NCBI GenBank assembly: GCA_026004735.1
Contig: BPJS01000001.1
Coordinates: forward strand, 2,739,641-2,803,640
Direction: 5' to 3'
Origin: Isosphaeraceae bacterium
GTDB lineage: Bacteria > Planctomycetota > Planctomycetia > Isosphaerales > Isosphaeraceae
Length of the DNA stretch: 64,000 nucleotides
The notes under the pieces were generated by a model. The model worked only from the letters and a program-made list of their open reading frames with translations, ran no database searches and was not told the origin of the DNA. This document shows positions 25,893 to 34,359 of this stretch, piece after piece (positions within the stretch are counted from its first letter, which is position 1; each line of letters begins with the position of its first letter). Both the position numbers and the translations under genes were made by a program.

Positions 25893-27572
25893 GTGTCCAT
25901 GCTGGGCGGGGGAGGGCCGATGGCAGCCACGGGTTCGGTCAGCCCGACGGGGGTCCGGCCGGAGGCCGTTAGCCGGCTGGAGCAACAGGCCGCGGAGGTT
26001 CGCGCCGAGGCCCAGCGGATCCGCCAGGGAGGAGGGCCCGACGCGGCGGCGCGCCAGCATGCCAGGAACCGGCTCACGGCCCGCGAGCGGATCGAGATCC
26101 TCCGCGATCCCGACACCCCGACGCTCGAGATCGGTCTCTGGGCCGCCCACGGGATGTACGGCGAGTGGGGCGGCGCACCGGCGGCCGGCGTCGTGACGAC
26201 CATCGCCACGATCTCCGGCCGCCGGGCGATGGTGGTGGCCAACGACGCCACGGTCAAAGCCGGGGCCTGTTTCCCCCTGACGATCAAAAAGATCCTGCGC
26301 GCTCAGCGGATCGCCGCCGAGAACCGGCTGCCGCTGATCTATCTGGTCGACTCTTCGGGGGTCTTCCTGCCGTTGCAGGACGAGGTTTTTCCCGATGAGG
26401 ACGATTTTGGGCGGATCTTTCGCAATAACGCGGTCTTGTCAGCCGCCGGAATCCCTCAGATCGCGGCGATTCTGGGCAATTGCGTCGCGGGGGGGGCCTA
26501 CCTGCCGGTGCTCTGCGACACGATCGTGATGACCGAGGGCTCGGGTCTGTATCTGGCCGGGCCGGCGCTGGTCAAGGCGGCGATCGGACAGGACGTCAGC
26601 CACGAGGAATTGGGAGGGGCGTGGATGCACGCCGCGGTGAGCGGCACGATCGACTACCGTGAGCCGAACGACGAGGCTGCCTTGGCCCGGGTCCGCCGGC
26701 TGGTCGCCCTGCTGCCGCCGGACCCCTCGCCTCGCGTGCCAAGCCAGCCGCCCAACCCGCCAACGCGGCCGGCTACGGATTTGTACTCGATCGTCGGCCG
26801 CGGGCCGGCGGCTCAATACGACGTACGCGACGTCCTGGCCGGTATCCTGGACGCGGGCCGGCTCGACGAGTACCGACCTGAGTACGGGCCGACGCTGGTC
26901 TGCGGCTTCGGATCGTTGGGGGGGATGGCGGTCGGCGTGGTCGCCAGCCAGAAGCTTCGGATCAAACCGGAGCGGGGTGGTCCGATACAGTTTGGCGGCG
27001 TGCTCTACGCGGATAGCGCCGAGAAGGCCGCGCGGTTTGTGCTCGCGTGCAATCAGGCGCGGGTCCCCTTGCTCTTCATCCAGGATGTCAACGGGTTTGA
27101 CGTCGGCCGTGACGCCGAGCGCTCGGGGATCATCCGCAGCGGGGCCAAGCTCGTCAACGCGGTCAGCAACAGCGTCGTTCCGAAGATCACGCTGATCATC
27201 GGCAACTCGTTCGGTGCCGGCCACTACGCGCTCTGCGGCCGAGCGTTTGATCCCCGCTTCCTGTTTGCCTGGCCGGGTGCTCGCTATGCGGTGATGGGTG
27301 GAGCGCAGGCCGCCAAGACGATGCTCGACATTCAGGTCGCCGCCCTAGAGCGTCAAGGCCAGGCGATCGACACCGCGGAGCTGGAGCGGCTCTCCTCCGA
27401 GCTTCAGCAGCGCTACGATCGAGAGACCGACATTCGCTACGCCGCCGCCCGGCTCTGGATCGACGCGCTAATCGATCCCCTGGAAACCCGGGACCAACTG
27501 ATCCAGGCTCTGGATCTGGCAACCCGAGCCCGGGAGATTGAGCCGTTGCGGCTCGGTGTCTTTCAGGTCTAG
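25893..27572 (+). CDS. Acyl-CoA carboxylase, carboxyltransferase (beta) subunit, methylcrotonyl/geranyl-CoA type
   Basis: The 559-residue protein starts at GTG 25893, 7 nt after GGGAGGAG. It has the two crotonase-like halves of biotin-dependent carboxyltransferases: RLTARERIEILRD, PLIYLVDSSGVFLPLQ, and in the C-terminal half LLFIQDVNGFDVGRDAERSGIIRSGAKLVNAVSN with IGNSFGAGHYALCGRAFDPRF. The MCC-like G-x-Y-x-P-V-L-C-D-T segment (GGAYLPVLCDTIVM) is conserved. It transfers carboxylate from biotin to a branched acyl-CoA. The required biotin-carboxylase/BCCP partner is not in the window. It heads a run of five closely spaced catabolic genes. Confidence 0.92.
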   Translation: MSMLGGGGPMAATGSVSPTGVRPEAVSRLEQQAAEVRAEAQRIRQGGGPDAAARQHARNRLTARERIEILRDPDTPTLEIGLWAAHGMYGEWGGAPAAGVVTTIATISGRRAMVVANDATVKAGACFPLTIKKILRAQRIAAENRLPLIYLVDSSGVFLPLQDEVFPDEDDFGRIFRNNAVLSAAGIPQIAAILGNCVAGGAYLPVLCDTIVMTEGSGLYLAGPALVKAAIGQDVSHEELGGAWMHAAVSGTIDYREPNDEAALARVRRLVALLPPDPSPRVPSQPPNPPTRPATDLYSIVGRGPAAQYDVRDVLAGILDAGRLDEYRPEYGPTLVCGFGSLGGMAVGVVASQKLRIKPERGGPIQFGGVLYADSAEKAARFVLACNQARVPLLFIQDVNGFDVGRDAERSGIIRSGAKLVNAVSNSVVPKITLIIGNSFGAGHYALCGRAFDPRFLFAWPGARYAVMGGAQAAKTMLDIQVAALERQGQAIDTAELERLSSELQQRYDRETDIRYAAARLWIDALIDPLETRDQLIQALDLATRAREIEPLRLGVFQV

Positions 27573-27631
27573 ATCCGGTCGAGCGGTGGGACCGCTTGGC
27601 CGGGCAGCTCGAGTGCCGGAGAGGACTCCCG

Positions 27632-28996
27632 ATGGACGCCCTGCGGACTGCCAACGGGGCGGGATTTTGGGGCGACAACCTCGACGCACCGGTGCGCCTG
27701 GCCGAGTCGGGCCAGGTGGACGTGCTAACGCTGGAGTATCTGGCAGAACTGACGCTGGCCATACTGGCCCACCAGCGATCGCGACGGCCCGAGGCTGGCT
27801 ATGTCCACGATCTGCCGCCGCTGCTGCGGCGGATCCGGTCGGCGGTCGAGGGCGGCCTTCGGATCGTGACCAACGGCGGGGGATTGAACGTCACGGCATG
27901 CGCCGCGGCGTGCGCCGCGGAACTGGACCCGATGACGCCGATCGGCGTGGTCACCGGCGACGACGTGCTTGCGGACCTGCCGACGTGGCTGGTCGAGGGC
28001 GTCCGGCTCGATCATCTGGAGACGGGCGCTCCGCTGACCGATGTGGCCGACCGGCTGGTCTGTGCCAACGTCTATCTGGGCGCCCGCCCGATTGCCGAAG
28101 CTCTCAGCCAAGGGGCGCAGGTTGTCCTGACGGGCCGGGTGGCCGACGCCAGCCTTGCGCTGGGGCCGGCCGCGGCCTACCACGGCTGGTCCTGGGATGA
28201 TTACGACACCCTGGCCTCAGCCAGCGTGGCTGGCCACCTGATCGAATGCGGGGCTCAGGTCACCGGGGGGCTTTGGCACAACTGGGCGGAAATTGAGGAT
28301 CTGGCTGGTGTCGGCTACCCGATTGCCGAGGTCGCCCGGGACGGGTCGTCGGTCATTACTAAGCCGGAACCGAGCGGGGGGCTGGTCACGGTCGCCAACG
28401 TGGCCGAGCAGCTTGTGTACGAGATCGAGGACCCGAGTTGCTACCGGACGCCCGATGTGGACGTCGATCTGACGGGCGTGGTTCTGACTCAGGCGGGTCG
28501 GAATCGGGTGGCGGTGTCGCGGACGGTTGGGCGGGCGCCGGCGCCGTTTTTAAAGCTCTCGGCGATCTACCGGGACGGCTGGACGGCCAGCGGCTGGCTG
28601 GCGGTGGTGGGCCGCGACGCGGAAGCGAAAGCCCGGGCCTGTGGGGCGATCGTATTGGAGCGGGTGCGGCGGGCGGGGTTTGAACTGGCGGAGACGTGCG
28701 TCGAGGTGCTCGGGGCCGGCGATGTGGTGCGGGGGCTGGTGCGGCCGTCCGAGCCGCCGTATGAGGTTTTGCTGCGGATGACGGTCCGGGACCCGCGGCG
28801 CGAGGCGGTGGAGCGATTCTGCCGCGAGCTGGCGCCGTTGATTACGTCGGGACCAGCGGGGCTGGCTGGCTACGCGGGCGGACGGCCCGAGGCTCGACCG
28901 GCTTACGGGTACTGGCCGGCATTGGTTCCCCGCGAGCGGGTCACGGCGGGGGTTGAGGTTCGCTCGGCGCGGGACTGGAAAGCAGGTGGGCCATGA
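27632..28996 (+). CDS. AtuA family protein (DUF1446), acyclic terpene / branched acyl-CoA catabolism
   Basis: The start is ATG 27632, behind GGAGAGGA; a TTG 27596 is also in frame. The 454-residue product has the AtuA/DUF1446 features: a start on ANGAGFWGDNLDAPVRLAESGQVDVLTLEYLAELTLAIL, then IVTNGGGLNVTACA, VVTGDDVLADLP, ANVYLGARPIAEALSQGAQVVLTGRVADASLALGPA and HLIECGAQVTGG. AtuA is needed for citronellol/geraniol degradation in Pseudomonas but its reaction is unproven. Coupling to the carboxyltransferase and to an AtuA-related small protein (ATGA overlap) matches the Atu gene order. Confidence 0.9.
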   Translation: MDALRTANGAGFWGDNLDAPVRLAESGQVDVLTLEYLAELTLAILAHQRSRRPEAGYVHDLPPLLRRIRSAVEGGLRIVTNGGGLNVTACAAACAAELDPMTPIGVVTGDDVLADLPTWLVEGVRLDHLETGAPLTDVADRLVCANVYLGARPIAEALSQGAQVVLTGRVADASLALGPAAAYHGWSWDDYDTLASASVAGHLIECGAQVTGGLWHNWAEIEDLAGVGYPIAEVARDGSSVITKPEPSGGLVTVANVAEQLVYEIEDPSCYRTPDVDVDLTGVVLTQAGRNRVAVSRTVGRAPAPFLKLSAIYRDGWTASGWLAVVGRDAEAKARACGAIVLERVRRAGFELAETCVEVLGAGDVVRGLVRPSEPPYEVLLRMTVRDPRREAVERFCRELAPLITSGPAGLAGYAGGRPEARPAYGYWPALVPRERVTAGVEVRSARDWKAGGP

Positions 28997-29376
28997 ACCG
29001 GACGATCCGCCTGGGCGACCTGGCACATGCTCGGAGCGGCGATAAGGGCGACACGCTGACAATCGGAGTCGTCGCCGATACAGCGGCGCGCTATGATTGG
29101 CTAGTCGACCACCTGGACGAGGCCCGGGTGGCGGCTTTTCTGGAGCCGCTGGGGTGCACGGGGCGGATACGGCGCTATCTGCTGCCGCGGGTGCGGGCAA
29201 TCAACCTGGTGGTCGAGGGAGGGCTGGCCGGAGGTGCGAGCCGATCCCTTAGGCTCGACACCCAAGGCAAGGCCATCGGAACGGCCATTCTGGAGCTTCG
29301 CCTGCCTTCGCCACCCGAAGCGCTGCTCGCATCGGAGGGCCCCGACGATGGTGACAAGCCAACCGCGGACGCCTGA
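28993..29376 (+). CDS. AtuA-related small protein
   Basis: The 127-residue protein matches the small AtuA-associated family, which is often fused to the C-terminus of AtuA. It begins TIRLGDLAHARSGDKGDTLTIGVVA and contains LVVEGGLAGGASRSLRLDTQGKAIG near the end. Its ATG overlaps the AtuA stop (ATGA, 28993-28996), and the next gene overlaps its own end by 29 bp, so the three are translationally linked. No catalytic residues can be assigned. It is presumably a partner or domain of the AtuA protein. Confidence 0.88.
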   Translation: MNRTIRLGDLAHARSGDKGDTLTIGVVADTAARYDWLVDHLDEARVAAFLEPLGCTGRIRRYLLPRVRAINLVVEGGLAGGASRSLRLDTQGKAIGTAILELRLPSPPEALLASEGPDDGDKPTADA

Positions 29377-30154
29377 AGATTCGCTGGTGCTCCGCGACGA
29401 TCGCGGGCCGGTCGCGGTTTTGACGCTCAACCGCCCGGAGAAGCGCAACGCGCTGTCGCGGGCGTTGATAGCTCGGCTCAGCGACGCCTTGAGCCAGGTA
29501 GCGGCCCAACGATCGGTCCGCGTGGTCGTGATCACCGGTGCGGGCAAGACCTTCTGCGCTGGGATGGATCTGGCCGAAGCGGTGGAAGCGGTTCCGGCCG
29601 ATGAGGCGGAAGCAAGCCGCCGCATCGTGCAGGATATGAATGCGTTTGCCGACCTGATCGACCAGATCCATCGGCTGCCCAAGCCGGTGGTCGCCGCCGT
29701 GCACGGCGATGCGCTGGCCGGGGGAGCGGGGCTGGCGATTGCCTGCGACTTTGTCGTGATGGACGAGACAGCCGGACTATCCTACCCGGAGGTTCGGCGC
29801 GGGCTGGTGGCCGCGGTGGTGATGCACGATCTGGTTCGGCAGATCGGGGAGCGGCGAGCGCGTCAGTTGCTTCTGACGGGCGATCGGCTCGACGCGCGCA
29901 CGGCCCTGGCCTGGGGCCTCGTGAACGAAACGACGGCGGCCTTCGCGTGCCTGGAGAGCGCCGTGGCACTCGCGACGGCCCTGGCCCGCGGCGCGCCGCA
30001 GGCACTGGCGACCACCAAATCGCTGCTCGACGAAGCAACCGCGCGACCCGGCGACCTCCGCGCCGCGGCGGCCGTCAGCGCGCTGGTTCGCGACAGCGAG
30101 GAAGCACGCGAGGGAATCCGTGCATTCCTGGAGAAGCGAGAACCGCGGTGGTAA
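29348..30154 (+). CDS. Enoyl-CoA hydratase/isomerase family (methylglutaconyl-CoA hydratase-like)
   Basis: The ATG at 29348 is chosen for GGAGGG 8 nt upstream, giving 268 residues. The crotonase fold is clear: VLTLNRPEKRNALS, oxyanion-hole ITGAGKTFCAGMDLAE, HGDALAGGAGLAIACDF and the GLSYPEVRRGLVAA segment with the Glu that matches E164 of rat crotonase. The position of the second catalytic Glu (E144) is Gly, a pattern also seen in LiuC/AUH-type methylglutaconyl-CoA hydratases. This agrees with the neighbouring methylcrotonyl/geranyl-type carboxyltransferase, which would make its substrate. Confidence 0.88.
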   Translation: MVTSQPRTPEDSLVLRDDRGPVAVLTLNRPEKRNALSRALIARLSDALSQVAAQRSVRVVVITGAGKTFCAGMDLAEAVEAVPADEAEASRRIVQDMNAFADLIDQIHRLPKPVVAAVHGDALAGGAGLAIACDFVVMDETAGLSYPEVRRGLVAAVVMHDLVRQIGERRARQLLLTGDRLDARTALAWGLVNETTAAFACLESAVALATALARGAPQALATTKSLLDEATARPGDLRAAAAVSALVRDSEEAREGIRAFLEKREPRW

Positions 30155-30333
30155 GCGCCCCGCGGCGTTCGGTTAGGCTCTTTCTCGGCAGATGATTCTC
30201 GACGGAGGTGGCAGCAGCTCGACCAAGCCCAGAGCCCTGCCATCCCTGAACCGGAGGGGCGAGGGTGTCGAGCCACAATCGCGACCACGGCACCCAGACA
30301 GGGCGGTAGGCCCGCCAGGGAGGCGAGAACCCC

Positions 30334-32019
30334 ATGAGCCACGAAGCGAAACCCTGGGTGGACGGGCTGACGGTCGGCCAGGTGCTTCGGCGCACGGCCG
30401 AGCGATTTGCGGACCGCGATGCCCTGGTGTTCCCGGCGTTAGGGGTACGTTGGTCGTGGGCCGAGTTGGACCGCCGGGCGGACCAGGTGGCCGAGGGGCT
30501 GATCGCACACGGGGTGCAGCCCGGAGAGCACGTCGGCATCTGGTCCATGAACGCGCCCGAGTGGGTTGTGCTTCAGTTCGCGGTGGCGCGGGCTGGGGCG
30601 GTTCTGGTGAACGTCAATCCGGCGTACCGGCTCCACGAGCTGGAGGAGGCGCTGCGCCTGGCCGACGTGGCCACCCTGGTGGTTGGATTGCCGTTCAAGA
30701 CCTCCCATTTTGTGGCGATGGTTCAGGAGTTAGCTCCGGAGATCGCTCGGCACCACGCGGGACATTGGCGCGCGGCGAAACTGCCGATGCTCCGGCGGGT
30801 CGTGGCTATCGGCGACCGTCCCGATGCCGGTTGGCTGACCTGGGCAGACCTGGAATCGACGGCCGAGACCGACCGCCGCCTCGAGGAGATGGCCGAGCGT
30901 GAACAGGCCACACGAGCCAATCACGTCTTCAATATTCAGTTTACGTCGGGCACGACCGGCTTGCCCAAGGGGGCGATGCTGACCCACCGCAACATCCTGA
31001 TGAATGCCTACTACATTGGCCAGCGGACCCGGTATACGGAGGCCGATCGGATCTGCGTCCCGGTGCCGTTTTATCACTGTTTTGGCTGCGTCCTGGGAAC
31101 AACGGTCGGCGCGGTGTATGGCTGCGCGCTGGTGGTACCAGCGCCGGCGTTTGATCCATTGGCGACGCTCCAGGCGATCGAAACCGAGCGGTGCACCGCG
31201 ATCTACGGGGTGCCAACGATGTTTGTCGCGGAATTGGAACATCCGCGTCGGGCGGAGTTCGACACGTCAAGCCTGCGGACCGGAATCATGGCCGGCAGCC
31301 CCTGCCCGCTGCCCTTGATGCGTGCCGTGGTGGAGCAACTGGGCGCGCGGGAGATCGTGATCGGGTACGGGCTGACCGAGGCCTCACCGATCATCACGAT
31401 GACGGCGGCCGATGATCCGATCGAGGTTCGGGTCGGGACGGTGGGCCGGGAGATTCCCGGGGTTGAGGTCAAGCTGGTCGACCCGGCCACCGGCAAGCCG
31501 GTGGCCGAGGGCGAGGCGGGCGAGCTGTGCGTTCGGGGGCATGGGGTCATGGCCGGCTATTACAAAAACCCCGAAGCCACGGCGCGGGCGATCGAGCCCG
31601 ACGGCTGGCTCCATACCGGCGATCTGGCACGACGGCGCGAGGATGGGAACTACCGGATCGTCGGCCGCTCCAAGGAGCTGATCATCCGGGGCGGCGAAAA
31701 TATCTATCCGCCCGAGATCGAGGAGTTTCTGTGCCATCATCCGGCGATCGCCGAGGTGGCCGTCGTTGGCCTTCCGGATCCTCATTACGGCGAAGTGGTT
31801 GCGGCCTGGGTTGTCCCCCGCGCTGGGGCGAGCCTGACGGCCGAGGATGTGAAATCCTATTGCCAAGGGCAGATCGCTCATTATAAGATACCAAGTTACG
31901 TTGAGGTCGTGCGAGAACTGCCTCGGACGGTAACCGGCAAGGTTCGCAAGCACGTGTTGCGCGACGAGGGCGTCGCCCGATATGGTCTTGCCGACGTCGC
32001 ACGGATCCCAACGGCCTAG
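30334..32019 (+). CDS. Acyl-CoA synthetase (AMP-forming, fatty-acid/branched-acid type)
   Basis: The 561-residue adenylate-forming enzyme has the P-loop FTSGTTGLPKGAMLTHRN, the A5 segment IGYGLTEASPIITM, GWLHTGDLARRREDGNYRIVGRSKELIIRGGENIYPPEIEEFL (A7-A8) and the catalytic Lys near the end (PRTVTGKVRK). It activates a carboxylic acid to its acyl-CoA, so it can feed the upstream hydratase and carboxylase. A purine-rich ribosome site (GGGAGGCGAG) precedes the ATG. It lies 179 bp after the hydratase, so it may have its own promoter. Confidence 0.95.
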   Translation: MSHEAKPWVDGLTVGQVLRRTAERFADRDALVFPALGVRWSWAELDRRADQVAEGLIAHGVQPGEHVGIWSMNAPEWVVLQFAVARAGAVLVNVNPAYRLHELEEALRLADVATLVVGLPFKTSHFVAMVQELAPEIARHHAGHWRAAKLPMLRRVVAIGDRPDAGWLTWADLESTAETDRRLEEMAEREQATRANHVFNIQFTSGTTGLPKGAMLTHRNILMNAYYIGQRTRYTEADRICVPVPFYHCFGCVLGTTVGAVYGCALVVPAPAFDPLATLQAIETERCTAIYGVPTMFVAELEHPRRAEFDTSSLRTGIMAGSPCPLPLMRAVVEQLGAREIVIGYGLTEASPIITMTAADDPIEVRVGTVGREIPGVEVKLVDPATGKPVAEGEAGELCVRGHGVMAGYYKNPEATARAIEPDGWLHTGDLARRREDGNYRIVGRSKELIIRGGENIYPPEIEEFLCHHPAIAEVAVVGLPDPHYGEVVAAWVVPRAGASLTAEDVKSYCQGQIAHYKIPSYVEVVRELPRTVTGKVRKHVLRDEGVARYGLADVARIPTA

Positions 32020-32043
32020 GCCATTGAGCCGGCGGGACGCTCC

Positions 32044-32367
32044 ATGAACTCGGCGATTCATACCTCGGTTCGGGATCGACGTGACTGGACCTGCCCATCG
32101 TGTGGGGGTCTGATCGAGGTTTCCGACCGGTTTCGGTTTTTGGTCGAGTACCAGCGCTACATGGAGACCCCGGCCGGGCTGCTTGAGGGGGTGGGCACCG
32201 AACGGCCCCGGCTGGCCTGCCGAACCTGCCAGACTCTGGCGGATCGTTTGCCGGCGGCGCCGCGGCGTCTCGGCGGGAGCTGGGCCATCTGGATTGCGAT
32301 CGCCTTGCTACCGTTAACCGCGGGTGTTTTTATCCTGGGGCTGATCGCCAGTTGGATGGCCGGATAA
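32044..32367 (+). CDS. Small zinc-ribbon-like membrane protein
   Basis: The 107-residue protein has two CxxC pairs, CPSCGGLIEV (about residue 18) and CRTCQTLADR (about 60), spaced as in a zinc ribbon. One transmembrane segment follows near the C-terminus (WAIWIAIALLPLTAGVFILGLIASW). The soluble part should face the cytoplasm. It lies 24 bp after the acyl-CoA synthetase on the same strand and is probably co-transcribed. I recognise no named family. Confidence 0.65.
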   Translation: MNSAIHTSVRDRRDWTCPSCGGLIEVSDRFRFLVEYQRYMETPAGLLEGVGTERPRLACRTCQTLADRLPAAPRRLGGSWAIWIAIALLPLTAGVFILGLIASWMAG

Positions 32368-32456
32368 GATCGGGCAGGAACTGACCGATTGGTGCAGCCA
32401 GGGTCTGGCCGTGGTGGGTCAGCCCCGTTCAGATCCCCCTCGGGAGGGGCAGCGGG

Positions 32457-32828
32457 ATGGCACGTGGGCGTAATGTCTTGGGCAAAGAGCTGGCCGTATG
32501 CAGTCAGGATCCGCTGACCGGCTTCTACCGGAATGGGTGTTGCGAGACGGGCCCGGATGACCTGGGGCTGCATCTGGTCTGTGCGGTGATGACGAGGGAG
32601 TTTCTCGAATTCACACTCCGCCGGGGCAACGACTTGATCACGCCGAATCCCGGGTACGGCTTCCCCGGCTTGAAACCGGGGGATCGGTGGTGCCTGTGCG
32701 TAACCCGCTGGAAGGAAGCGTTGGAGGCTGGCGTGGCTCCGCCGGTGGTTCTGGAAGCGACGCACATGGGGGCGTTGGAGTTTGTCGATCTGGCCGAGTT
32801 GCAGGCTCATGCGGTGAGTTCGGGTTGA
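32457..32828 (+). CDS. DUF2237 family protein
   Basis: This 123-residue protein is a near-perfect DUF2237 match: NVLGKELAVCSQDPLTGFYRNGCCETGPDDLGLHLVCAVMT, then FLEFTLRRGNDLITPNP and GFPGLKPGDRWCLCVTRWKEA-x-EAGVAPPVVLEATH. Six conserved cysteines and the histidines suggest a metal or redox site, but the family has no known function. Ribosome site CGGGAGGGG lies 7 nt before the ATG. The cysteine pairs (CC, CLC) are unusual for a cytoplasmic protein. Confidence 0.92.
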   Translation: MARGRNVLGKELAVCSQDPLTGFYRNGCCETGPDDLGLHLVCAVMTREFLEFTLRRGNDLITPNPGYGFPGLKPGDRWCLCVTRWKEALEAGVAPPVVLEATHMGALEFVDLAELQAHAVSSG

Positions 32829-32892
32829 GCTGAGAGGGGGGGCCGCAGTTCTCGGCTCGACAGCAGCGTAGGATCGCGTACCATGCCCGGCC

Positions 32893-34359
32893 ATGATTGA
32901 GCCGACCGGGTCGGAAGGGTGGGTGGCGCTGGGCTGGGCGGCGGCCCGCGCGACGCTGGTGCTGGCGGCGGTCGGACGGCTTGGGCGGGGCAGGCCGAGT
33001 CGGGCTTTAGCGTGGTTGGCCTGGGGTGGTTTGGCGGTATCGCTGACGGCCCTCTGGCCCCGGACCGAGATTCCCTACGATTTCAAACGATTCTGGCGAC
33101 TTGGCCGTGACGTAAACGCCGGGGTCGACTATTACGCGCGTCCGGCCGACGACCCGAGTGATCCGGTTCTCAACCCGCCAACCATCGTCCCGCTGTGCCG
33201 GTTGCTGGCCCTGATGCCTCTGCCGACCGCGGCGGCCTGGTGGAACGCCGTCCAGGTGGTGCTCGGTCTGGGGTTGGTGCCGGCAGCGGCGGCGGCCCTG
33301 CGTGCCCAACAGGCGCTGCTCGGAGAGCGGCCGTGCCGAGACGCGGTGCCTGATCGTTCCCGGGAATCGCCGACGGTCTCGGACAGAGTGCTGCTGGCCG
33401 CGGCGCTGGGGGTCTCGTGCGCCCAGGGGATGGGGACGGCGCTTGGTCAGGTTTCGGTGCTGGTTGCGTTTGCAATCGCGATGGCGTTGCGTGCTCAGGG
33501 TCTGGGTCGACGGTTTCGGGCGGGCGTCTGGCTGGCCATTGCGACGATCAAGGTCCACACCCTGCTGCCCTTTCTGGTGCTGTTTGCGCGGCGTCGGGAT
33601 GGTGTGACCTGGTTGAGCCTGATGGCATCGTGCCTGGTGCTCTGCGCGGTGGGCGGTCCGCTCGAAGACCTGCCCCGCCGTTGCCAAAGAACGCTGGCGG
33701 TGATCGCTGCAACGCACCGGCCCGGCGCGGTCAACGACCACACCGCCGACGGGCCGTCGCACGCCAGCCTGATGGGCTTCGATCCGCTGCTCTATCGTCT
33801 GGGAATCGACGACCGCGGCCTGGTCGTCGTGGTGCGCTGTGGGTTGCTGGCATTCAGCGGAGCGGCGCTCGCGTGGGCGGTTATCGGCCGTCGCCTCGAC
33901 CGGCCAACCGCCTTTGCCTGCGTGGCTCTGTATGCCAGCGTGTTTCTCTATCATCGGCTCTACGATGCGGTGATCCTGGCGATCCCGATCGTCTGGGCGA
34001 TGTCCGATCGTGCCCGTTGGGCTGTGGGCGGCGTCTGCCTGGCCGTCTGGTTTGTCGATCCGGAGGGTCTGCGGATGGTCGAGGCGGGGGTTCGCCACGC
34101 GGGGGTGACGGGCTGGCTGGTCGCCGCCGCGATGCTCCCGATCGCGACCTGGGGGGTTTTGCTGGCGGCGGCGGGTATCCTGACCCTGACCGGTCGGTTC
34201 AGGGCGGGAACCGGCAGCCGGGTTTGTTGCCGGACGGTCGAGCCGCGGGAGCTGGGCGTTAACGGGCTGCGTGGGCCGCGGCGTCCTGCCTGGCCTGTTC
34301 GGCGGCCAGAGCATCGGCCGCGGCTTGGGCTTGCTCAGCCCGAGCGCGGGCCGCGTTGA
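32893..34359 (+). CDS. Polytopic membrane protein, GT87-like (DUF2029) glycosyltransferase
   Basis: The 488-residue protein has about ten hydrophobic segments (for example ARATLVLAAVGRLG, VLLAAALGVSCAQGMGTALGQVSVLVAFAIAMAL and GFDPLLYRLGIDDRGLVVVVRCGLLAFSGAALAW). PYDFKRFWRLGRDVNAGVDYYARP in the first loop fits the GT87 (DUF2029) signature with its D-F dyad. These enzymes use polyprenyl-phosphate mannose in mannan or lipoglycan synthesis. The last ~35 residues are Pro/Arg-rich and encoded within a 101-bp convergent overlap with the WD40 gene, so the true end of the folded protein is probably earlier. Confidence 0.8.
   Translation: MIEPTGSEGWVALGWAAARATLVLAAVGRLGRGRPSRALAWLAWGGLAVSLTALWPRTEIPYDFKRFWRLGRDVNAGVDYYARPADDPSDPVLNPPTIVPLCRLLALMPLPTAAAWWNAVQVVLGLGLVPAAAAALRAQQALLGERPCRDAVPDRSRESPTVSDRVLLAAALGVSCAQGMGTALGQVSVLVAFAIAMALRAQGLGRRFRAGVWLAIATIKVHTLLPFLVLFARRRDGVTWLSLMASCLVLCAVGGPLEDLPRRCQRTLAVIAATHRPGAVNDHTADGPSHASLMGFDPLLYRLGIDDRGLVVVVRCGLLAFSGAALAWAVIGRRLDRPTAFACVALYASVFLYHRLYDAVILAIPIVWAMSDRARWAVGGVCLAVWFVDPEGLRMVEAGVRHAGVTGWLVAAAMLPIATWGVLLAAAGILTLTGRFRAGTGSRVCCRTVEPRELGVNGLRGPRRPAWPVRRPEHRPRLGLAQPERGPR

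Noticed and set aside
27890..27930. Short tandem GCGCCGCGG-like repeat
   Set aside because: It lies within the AtuA gene and codes an Ala/Cys-rich helix; not an independent repeat.
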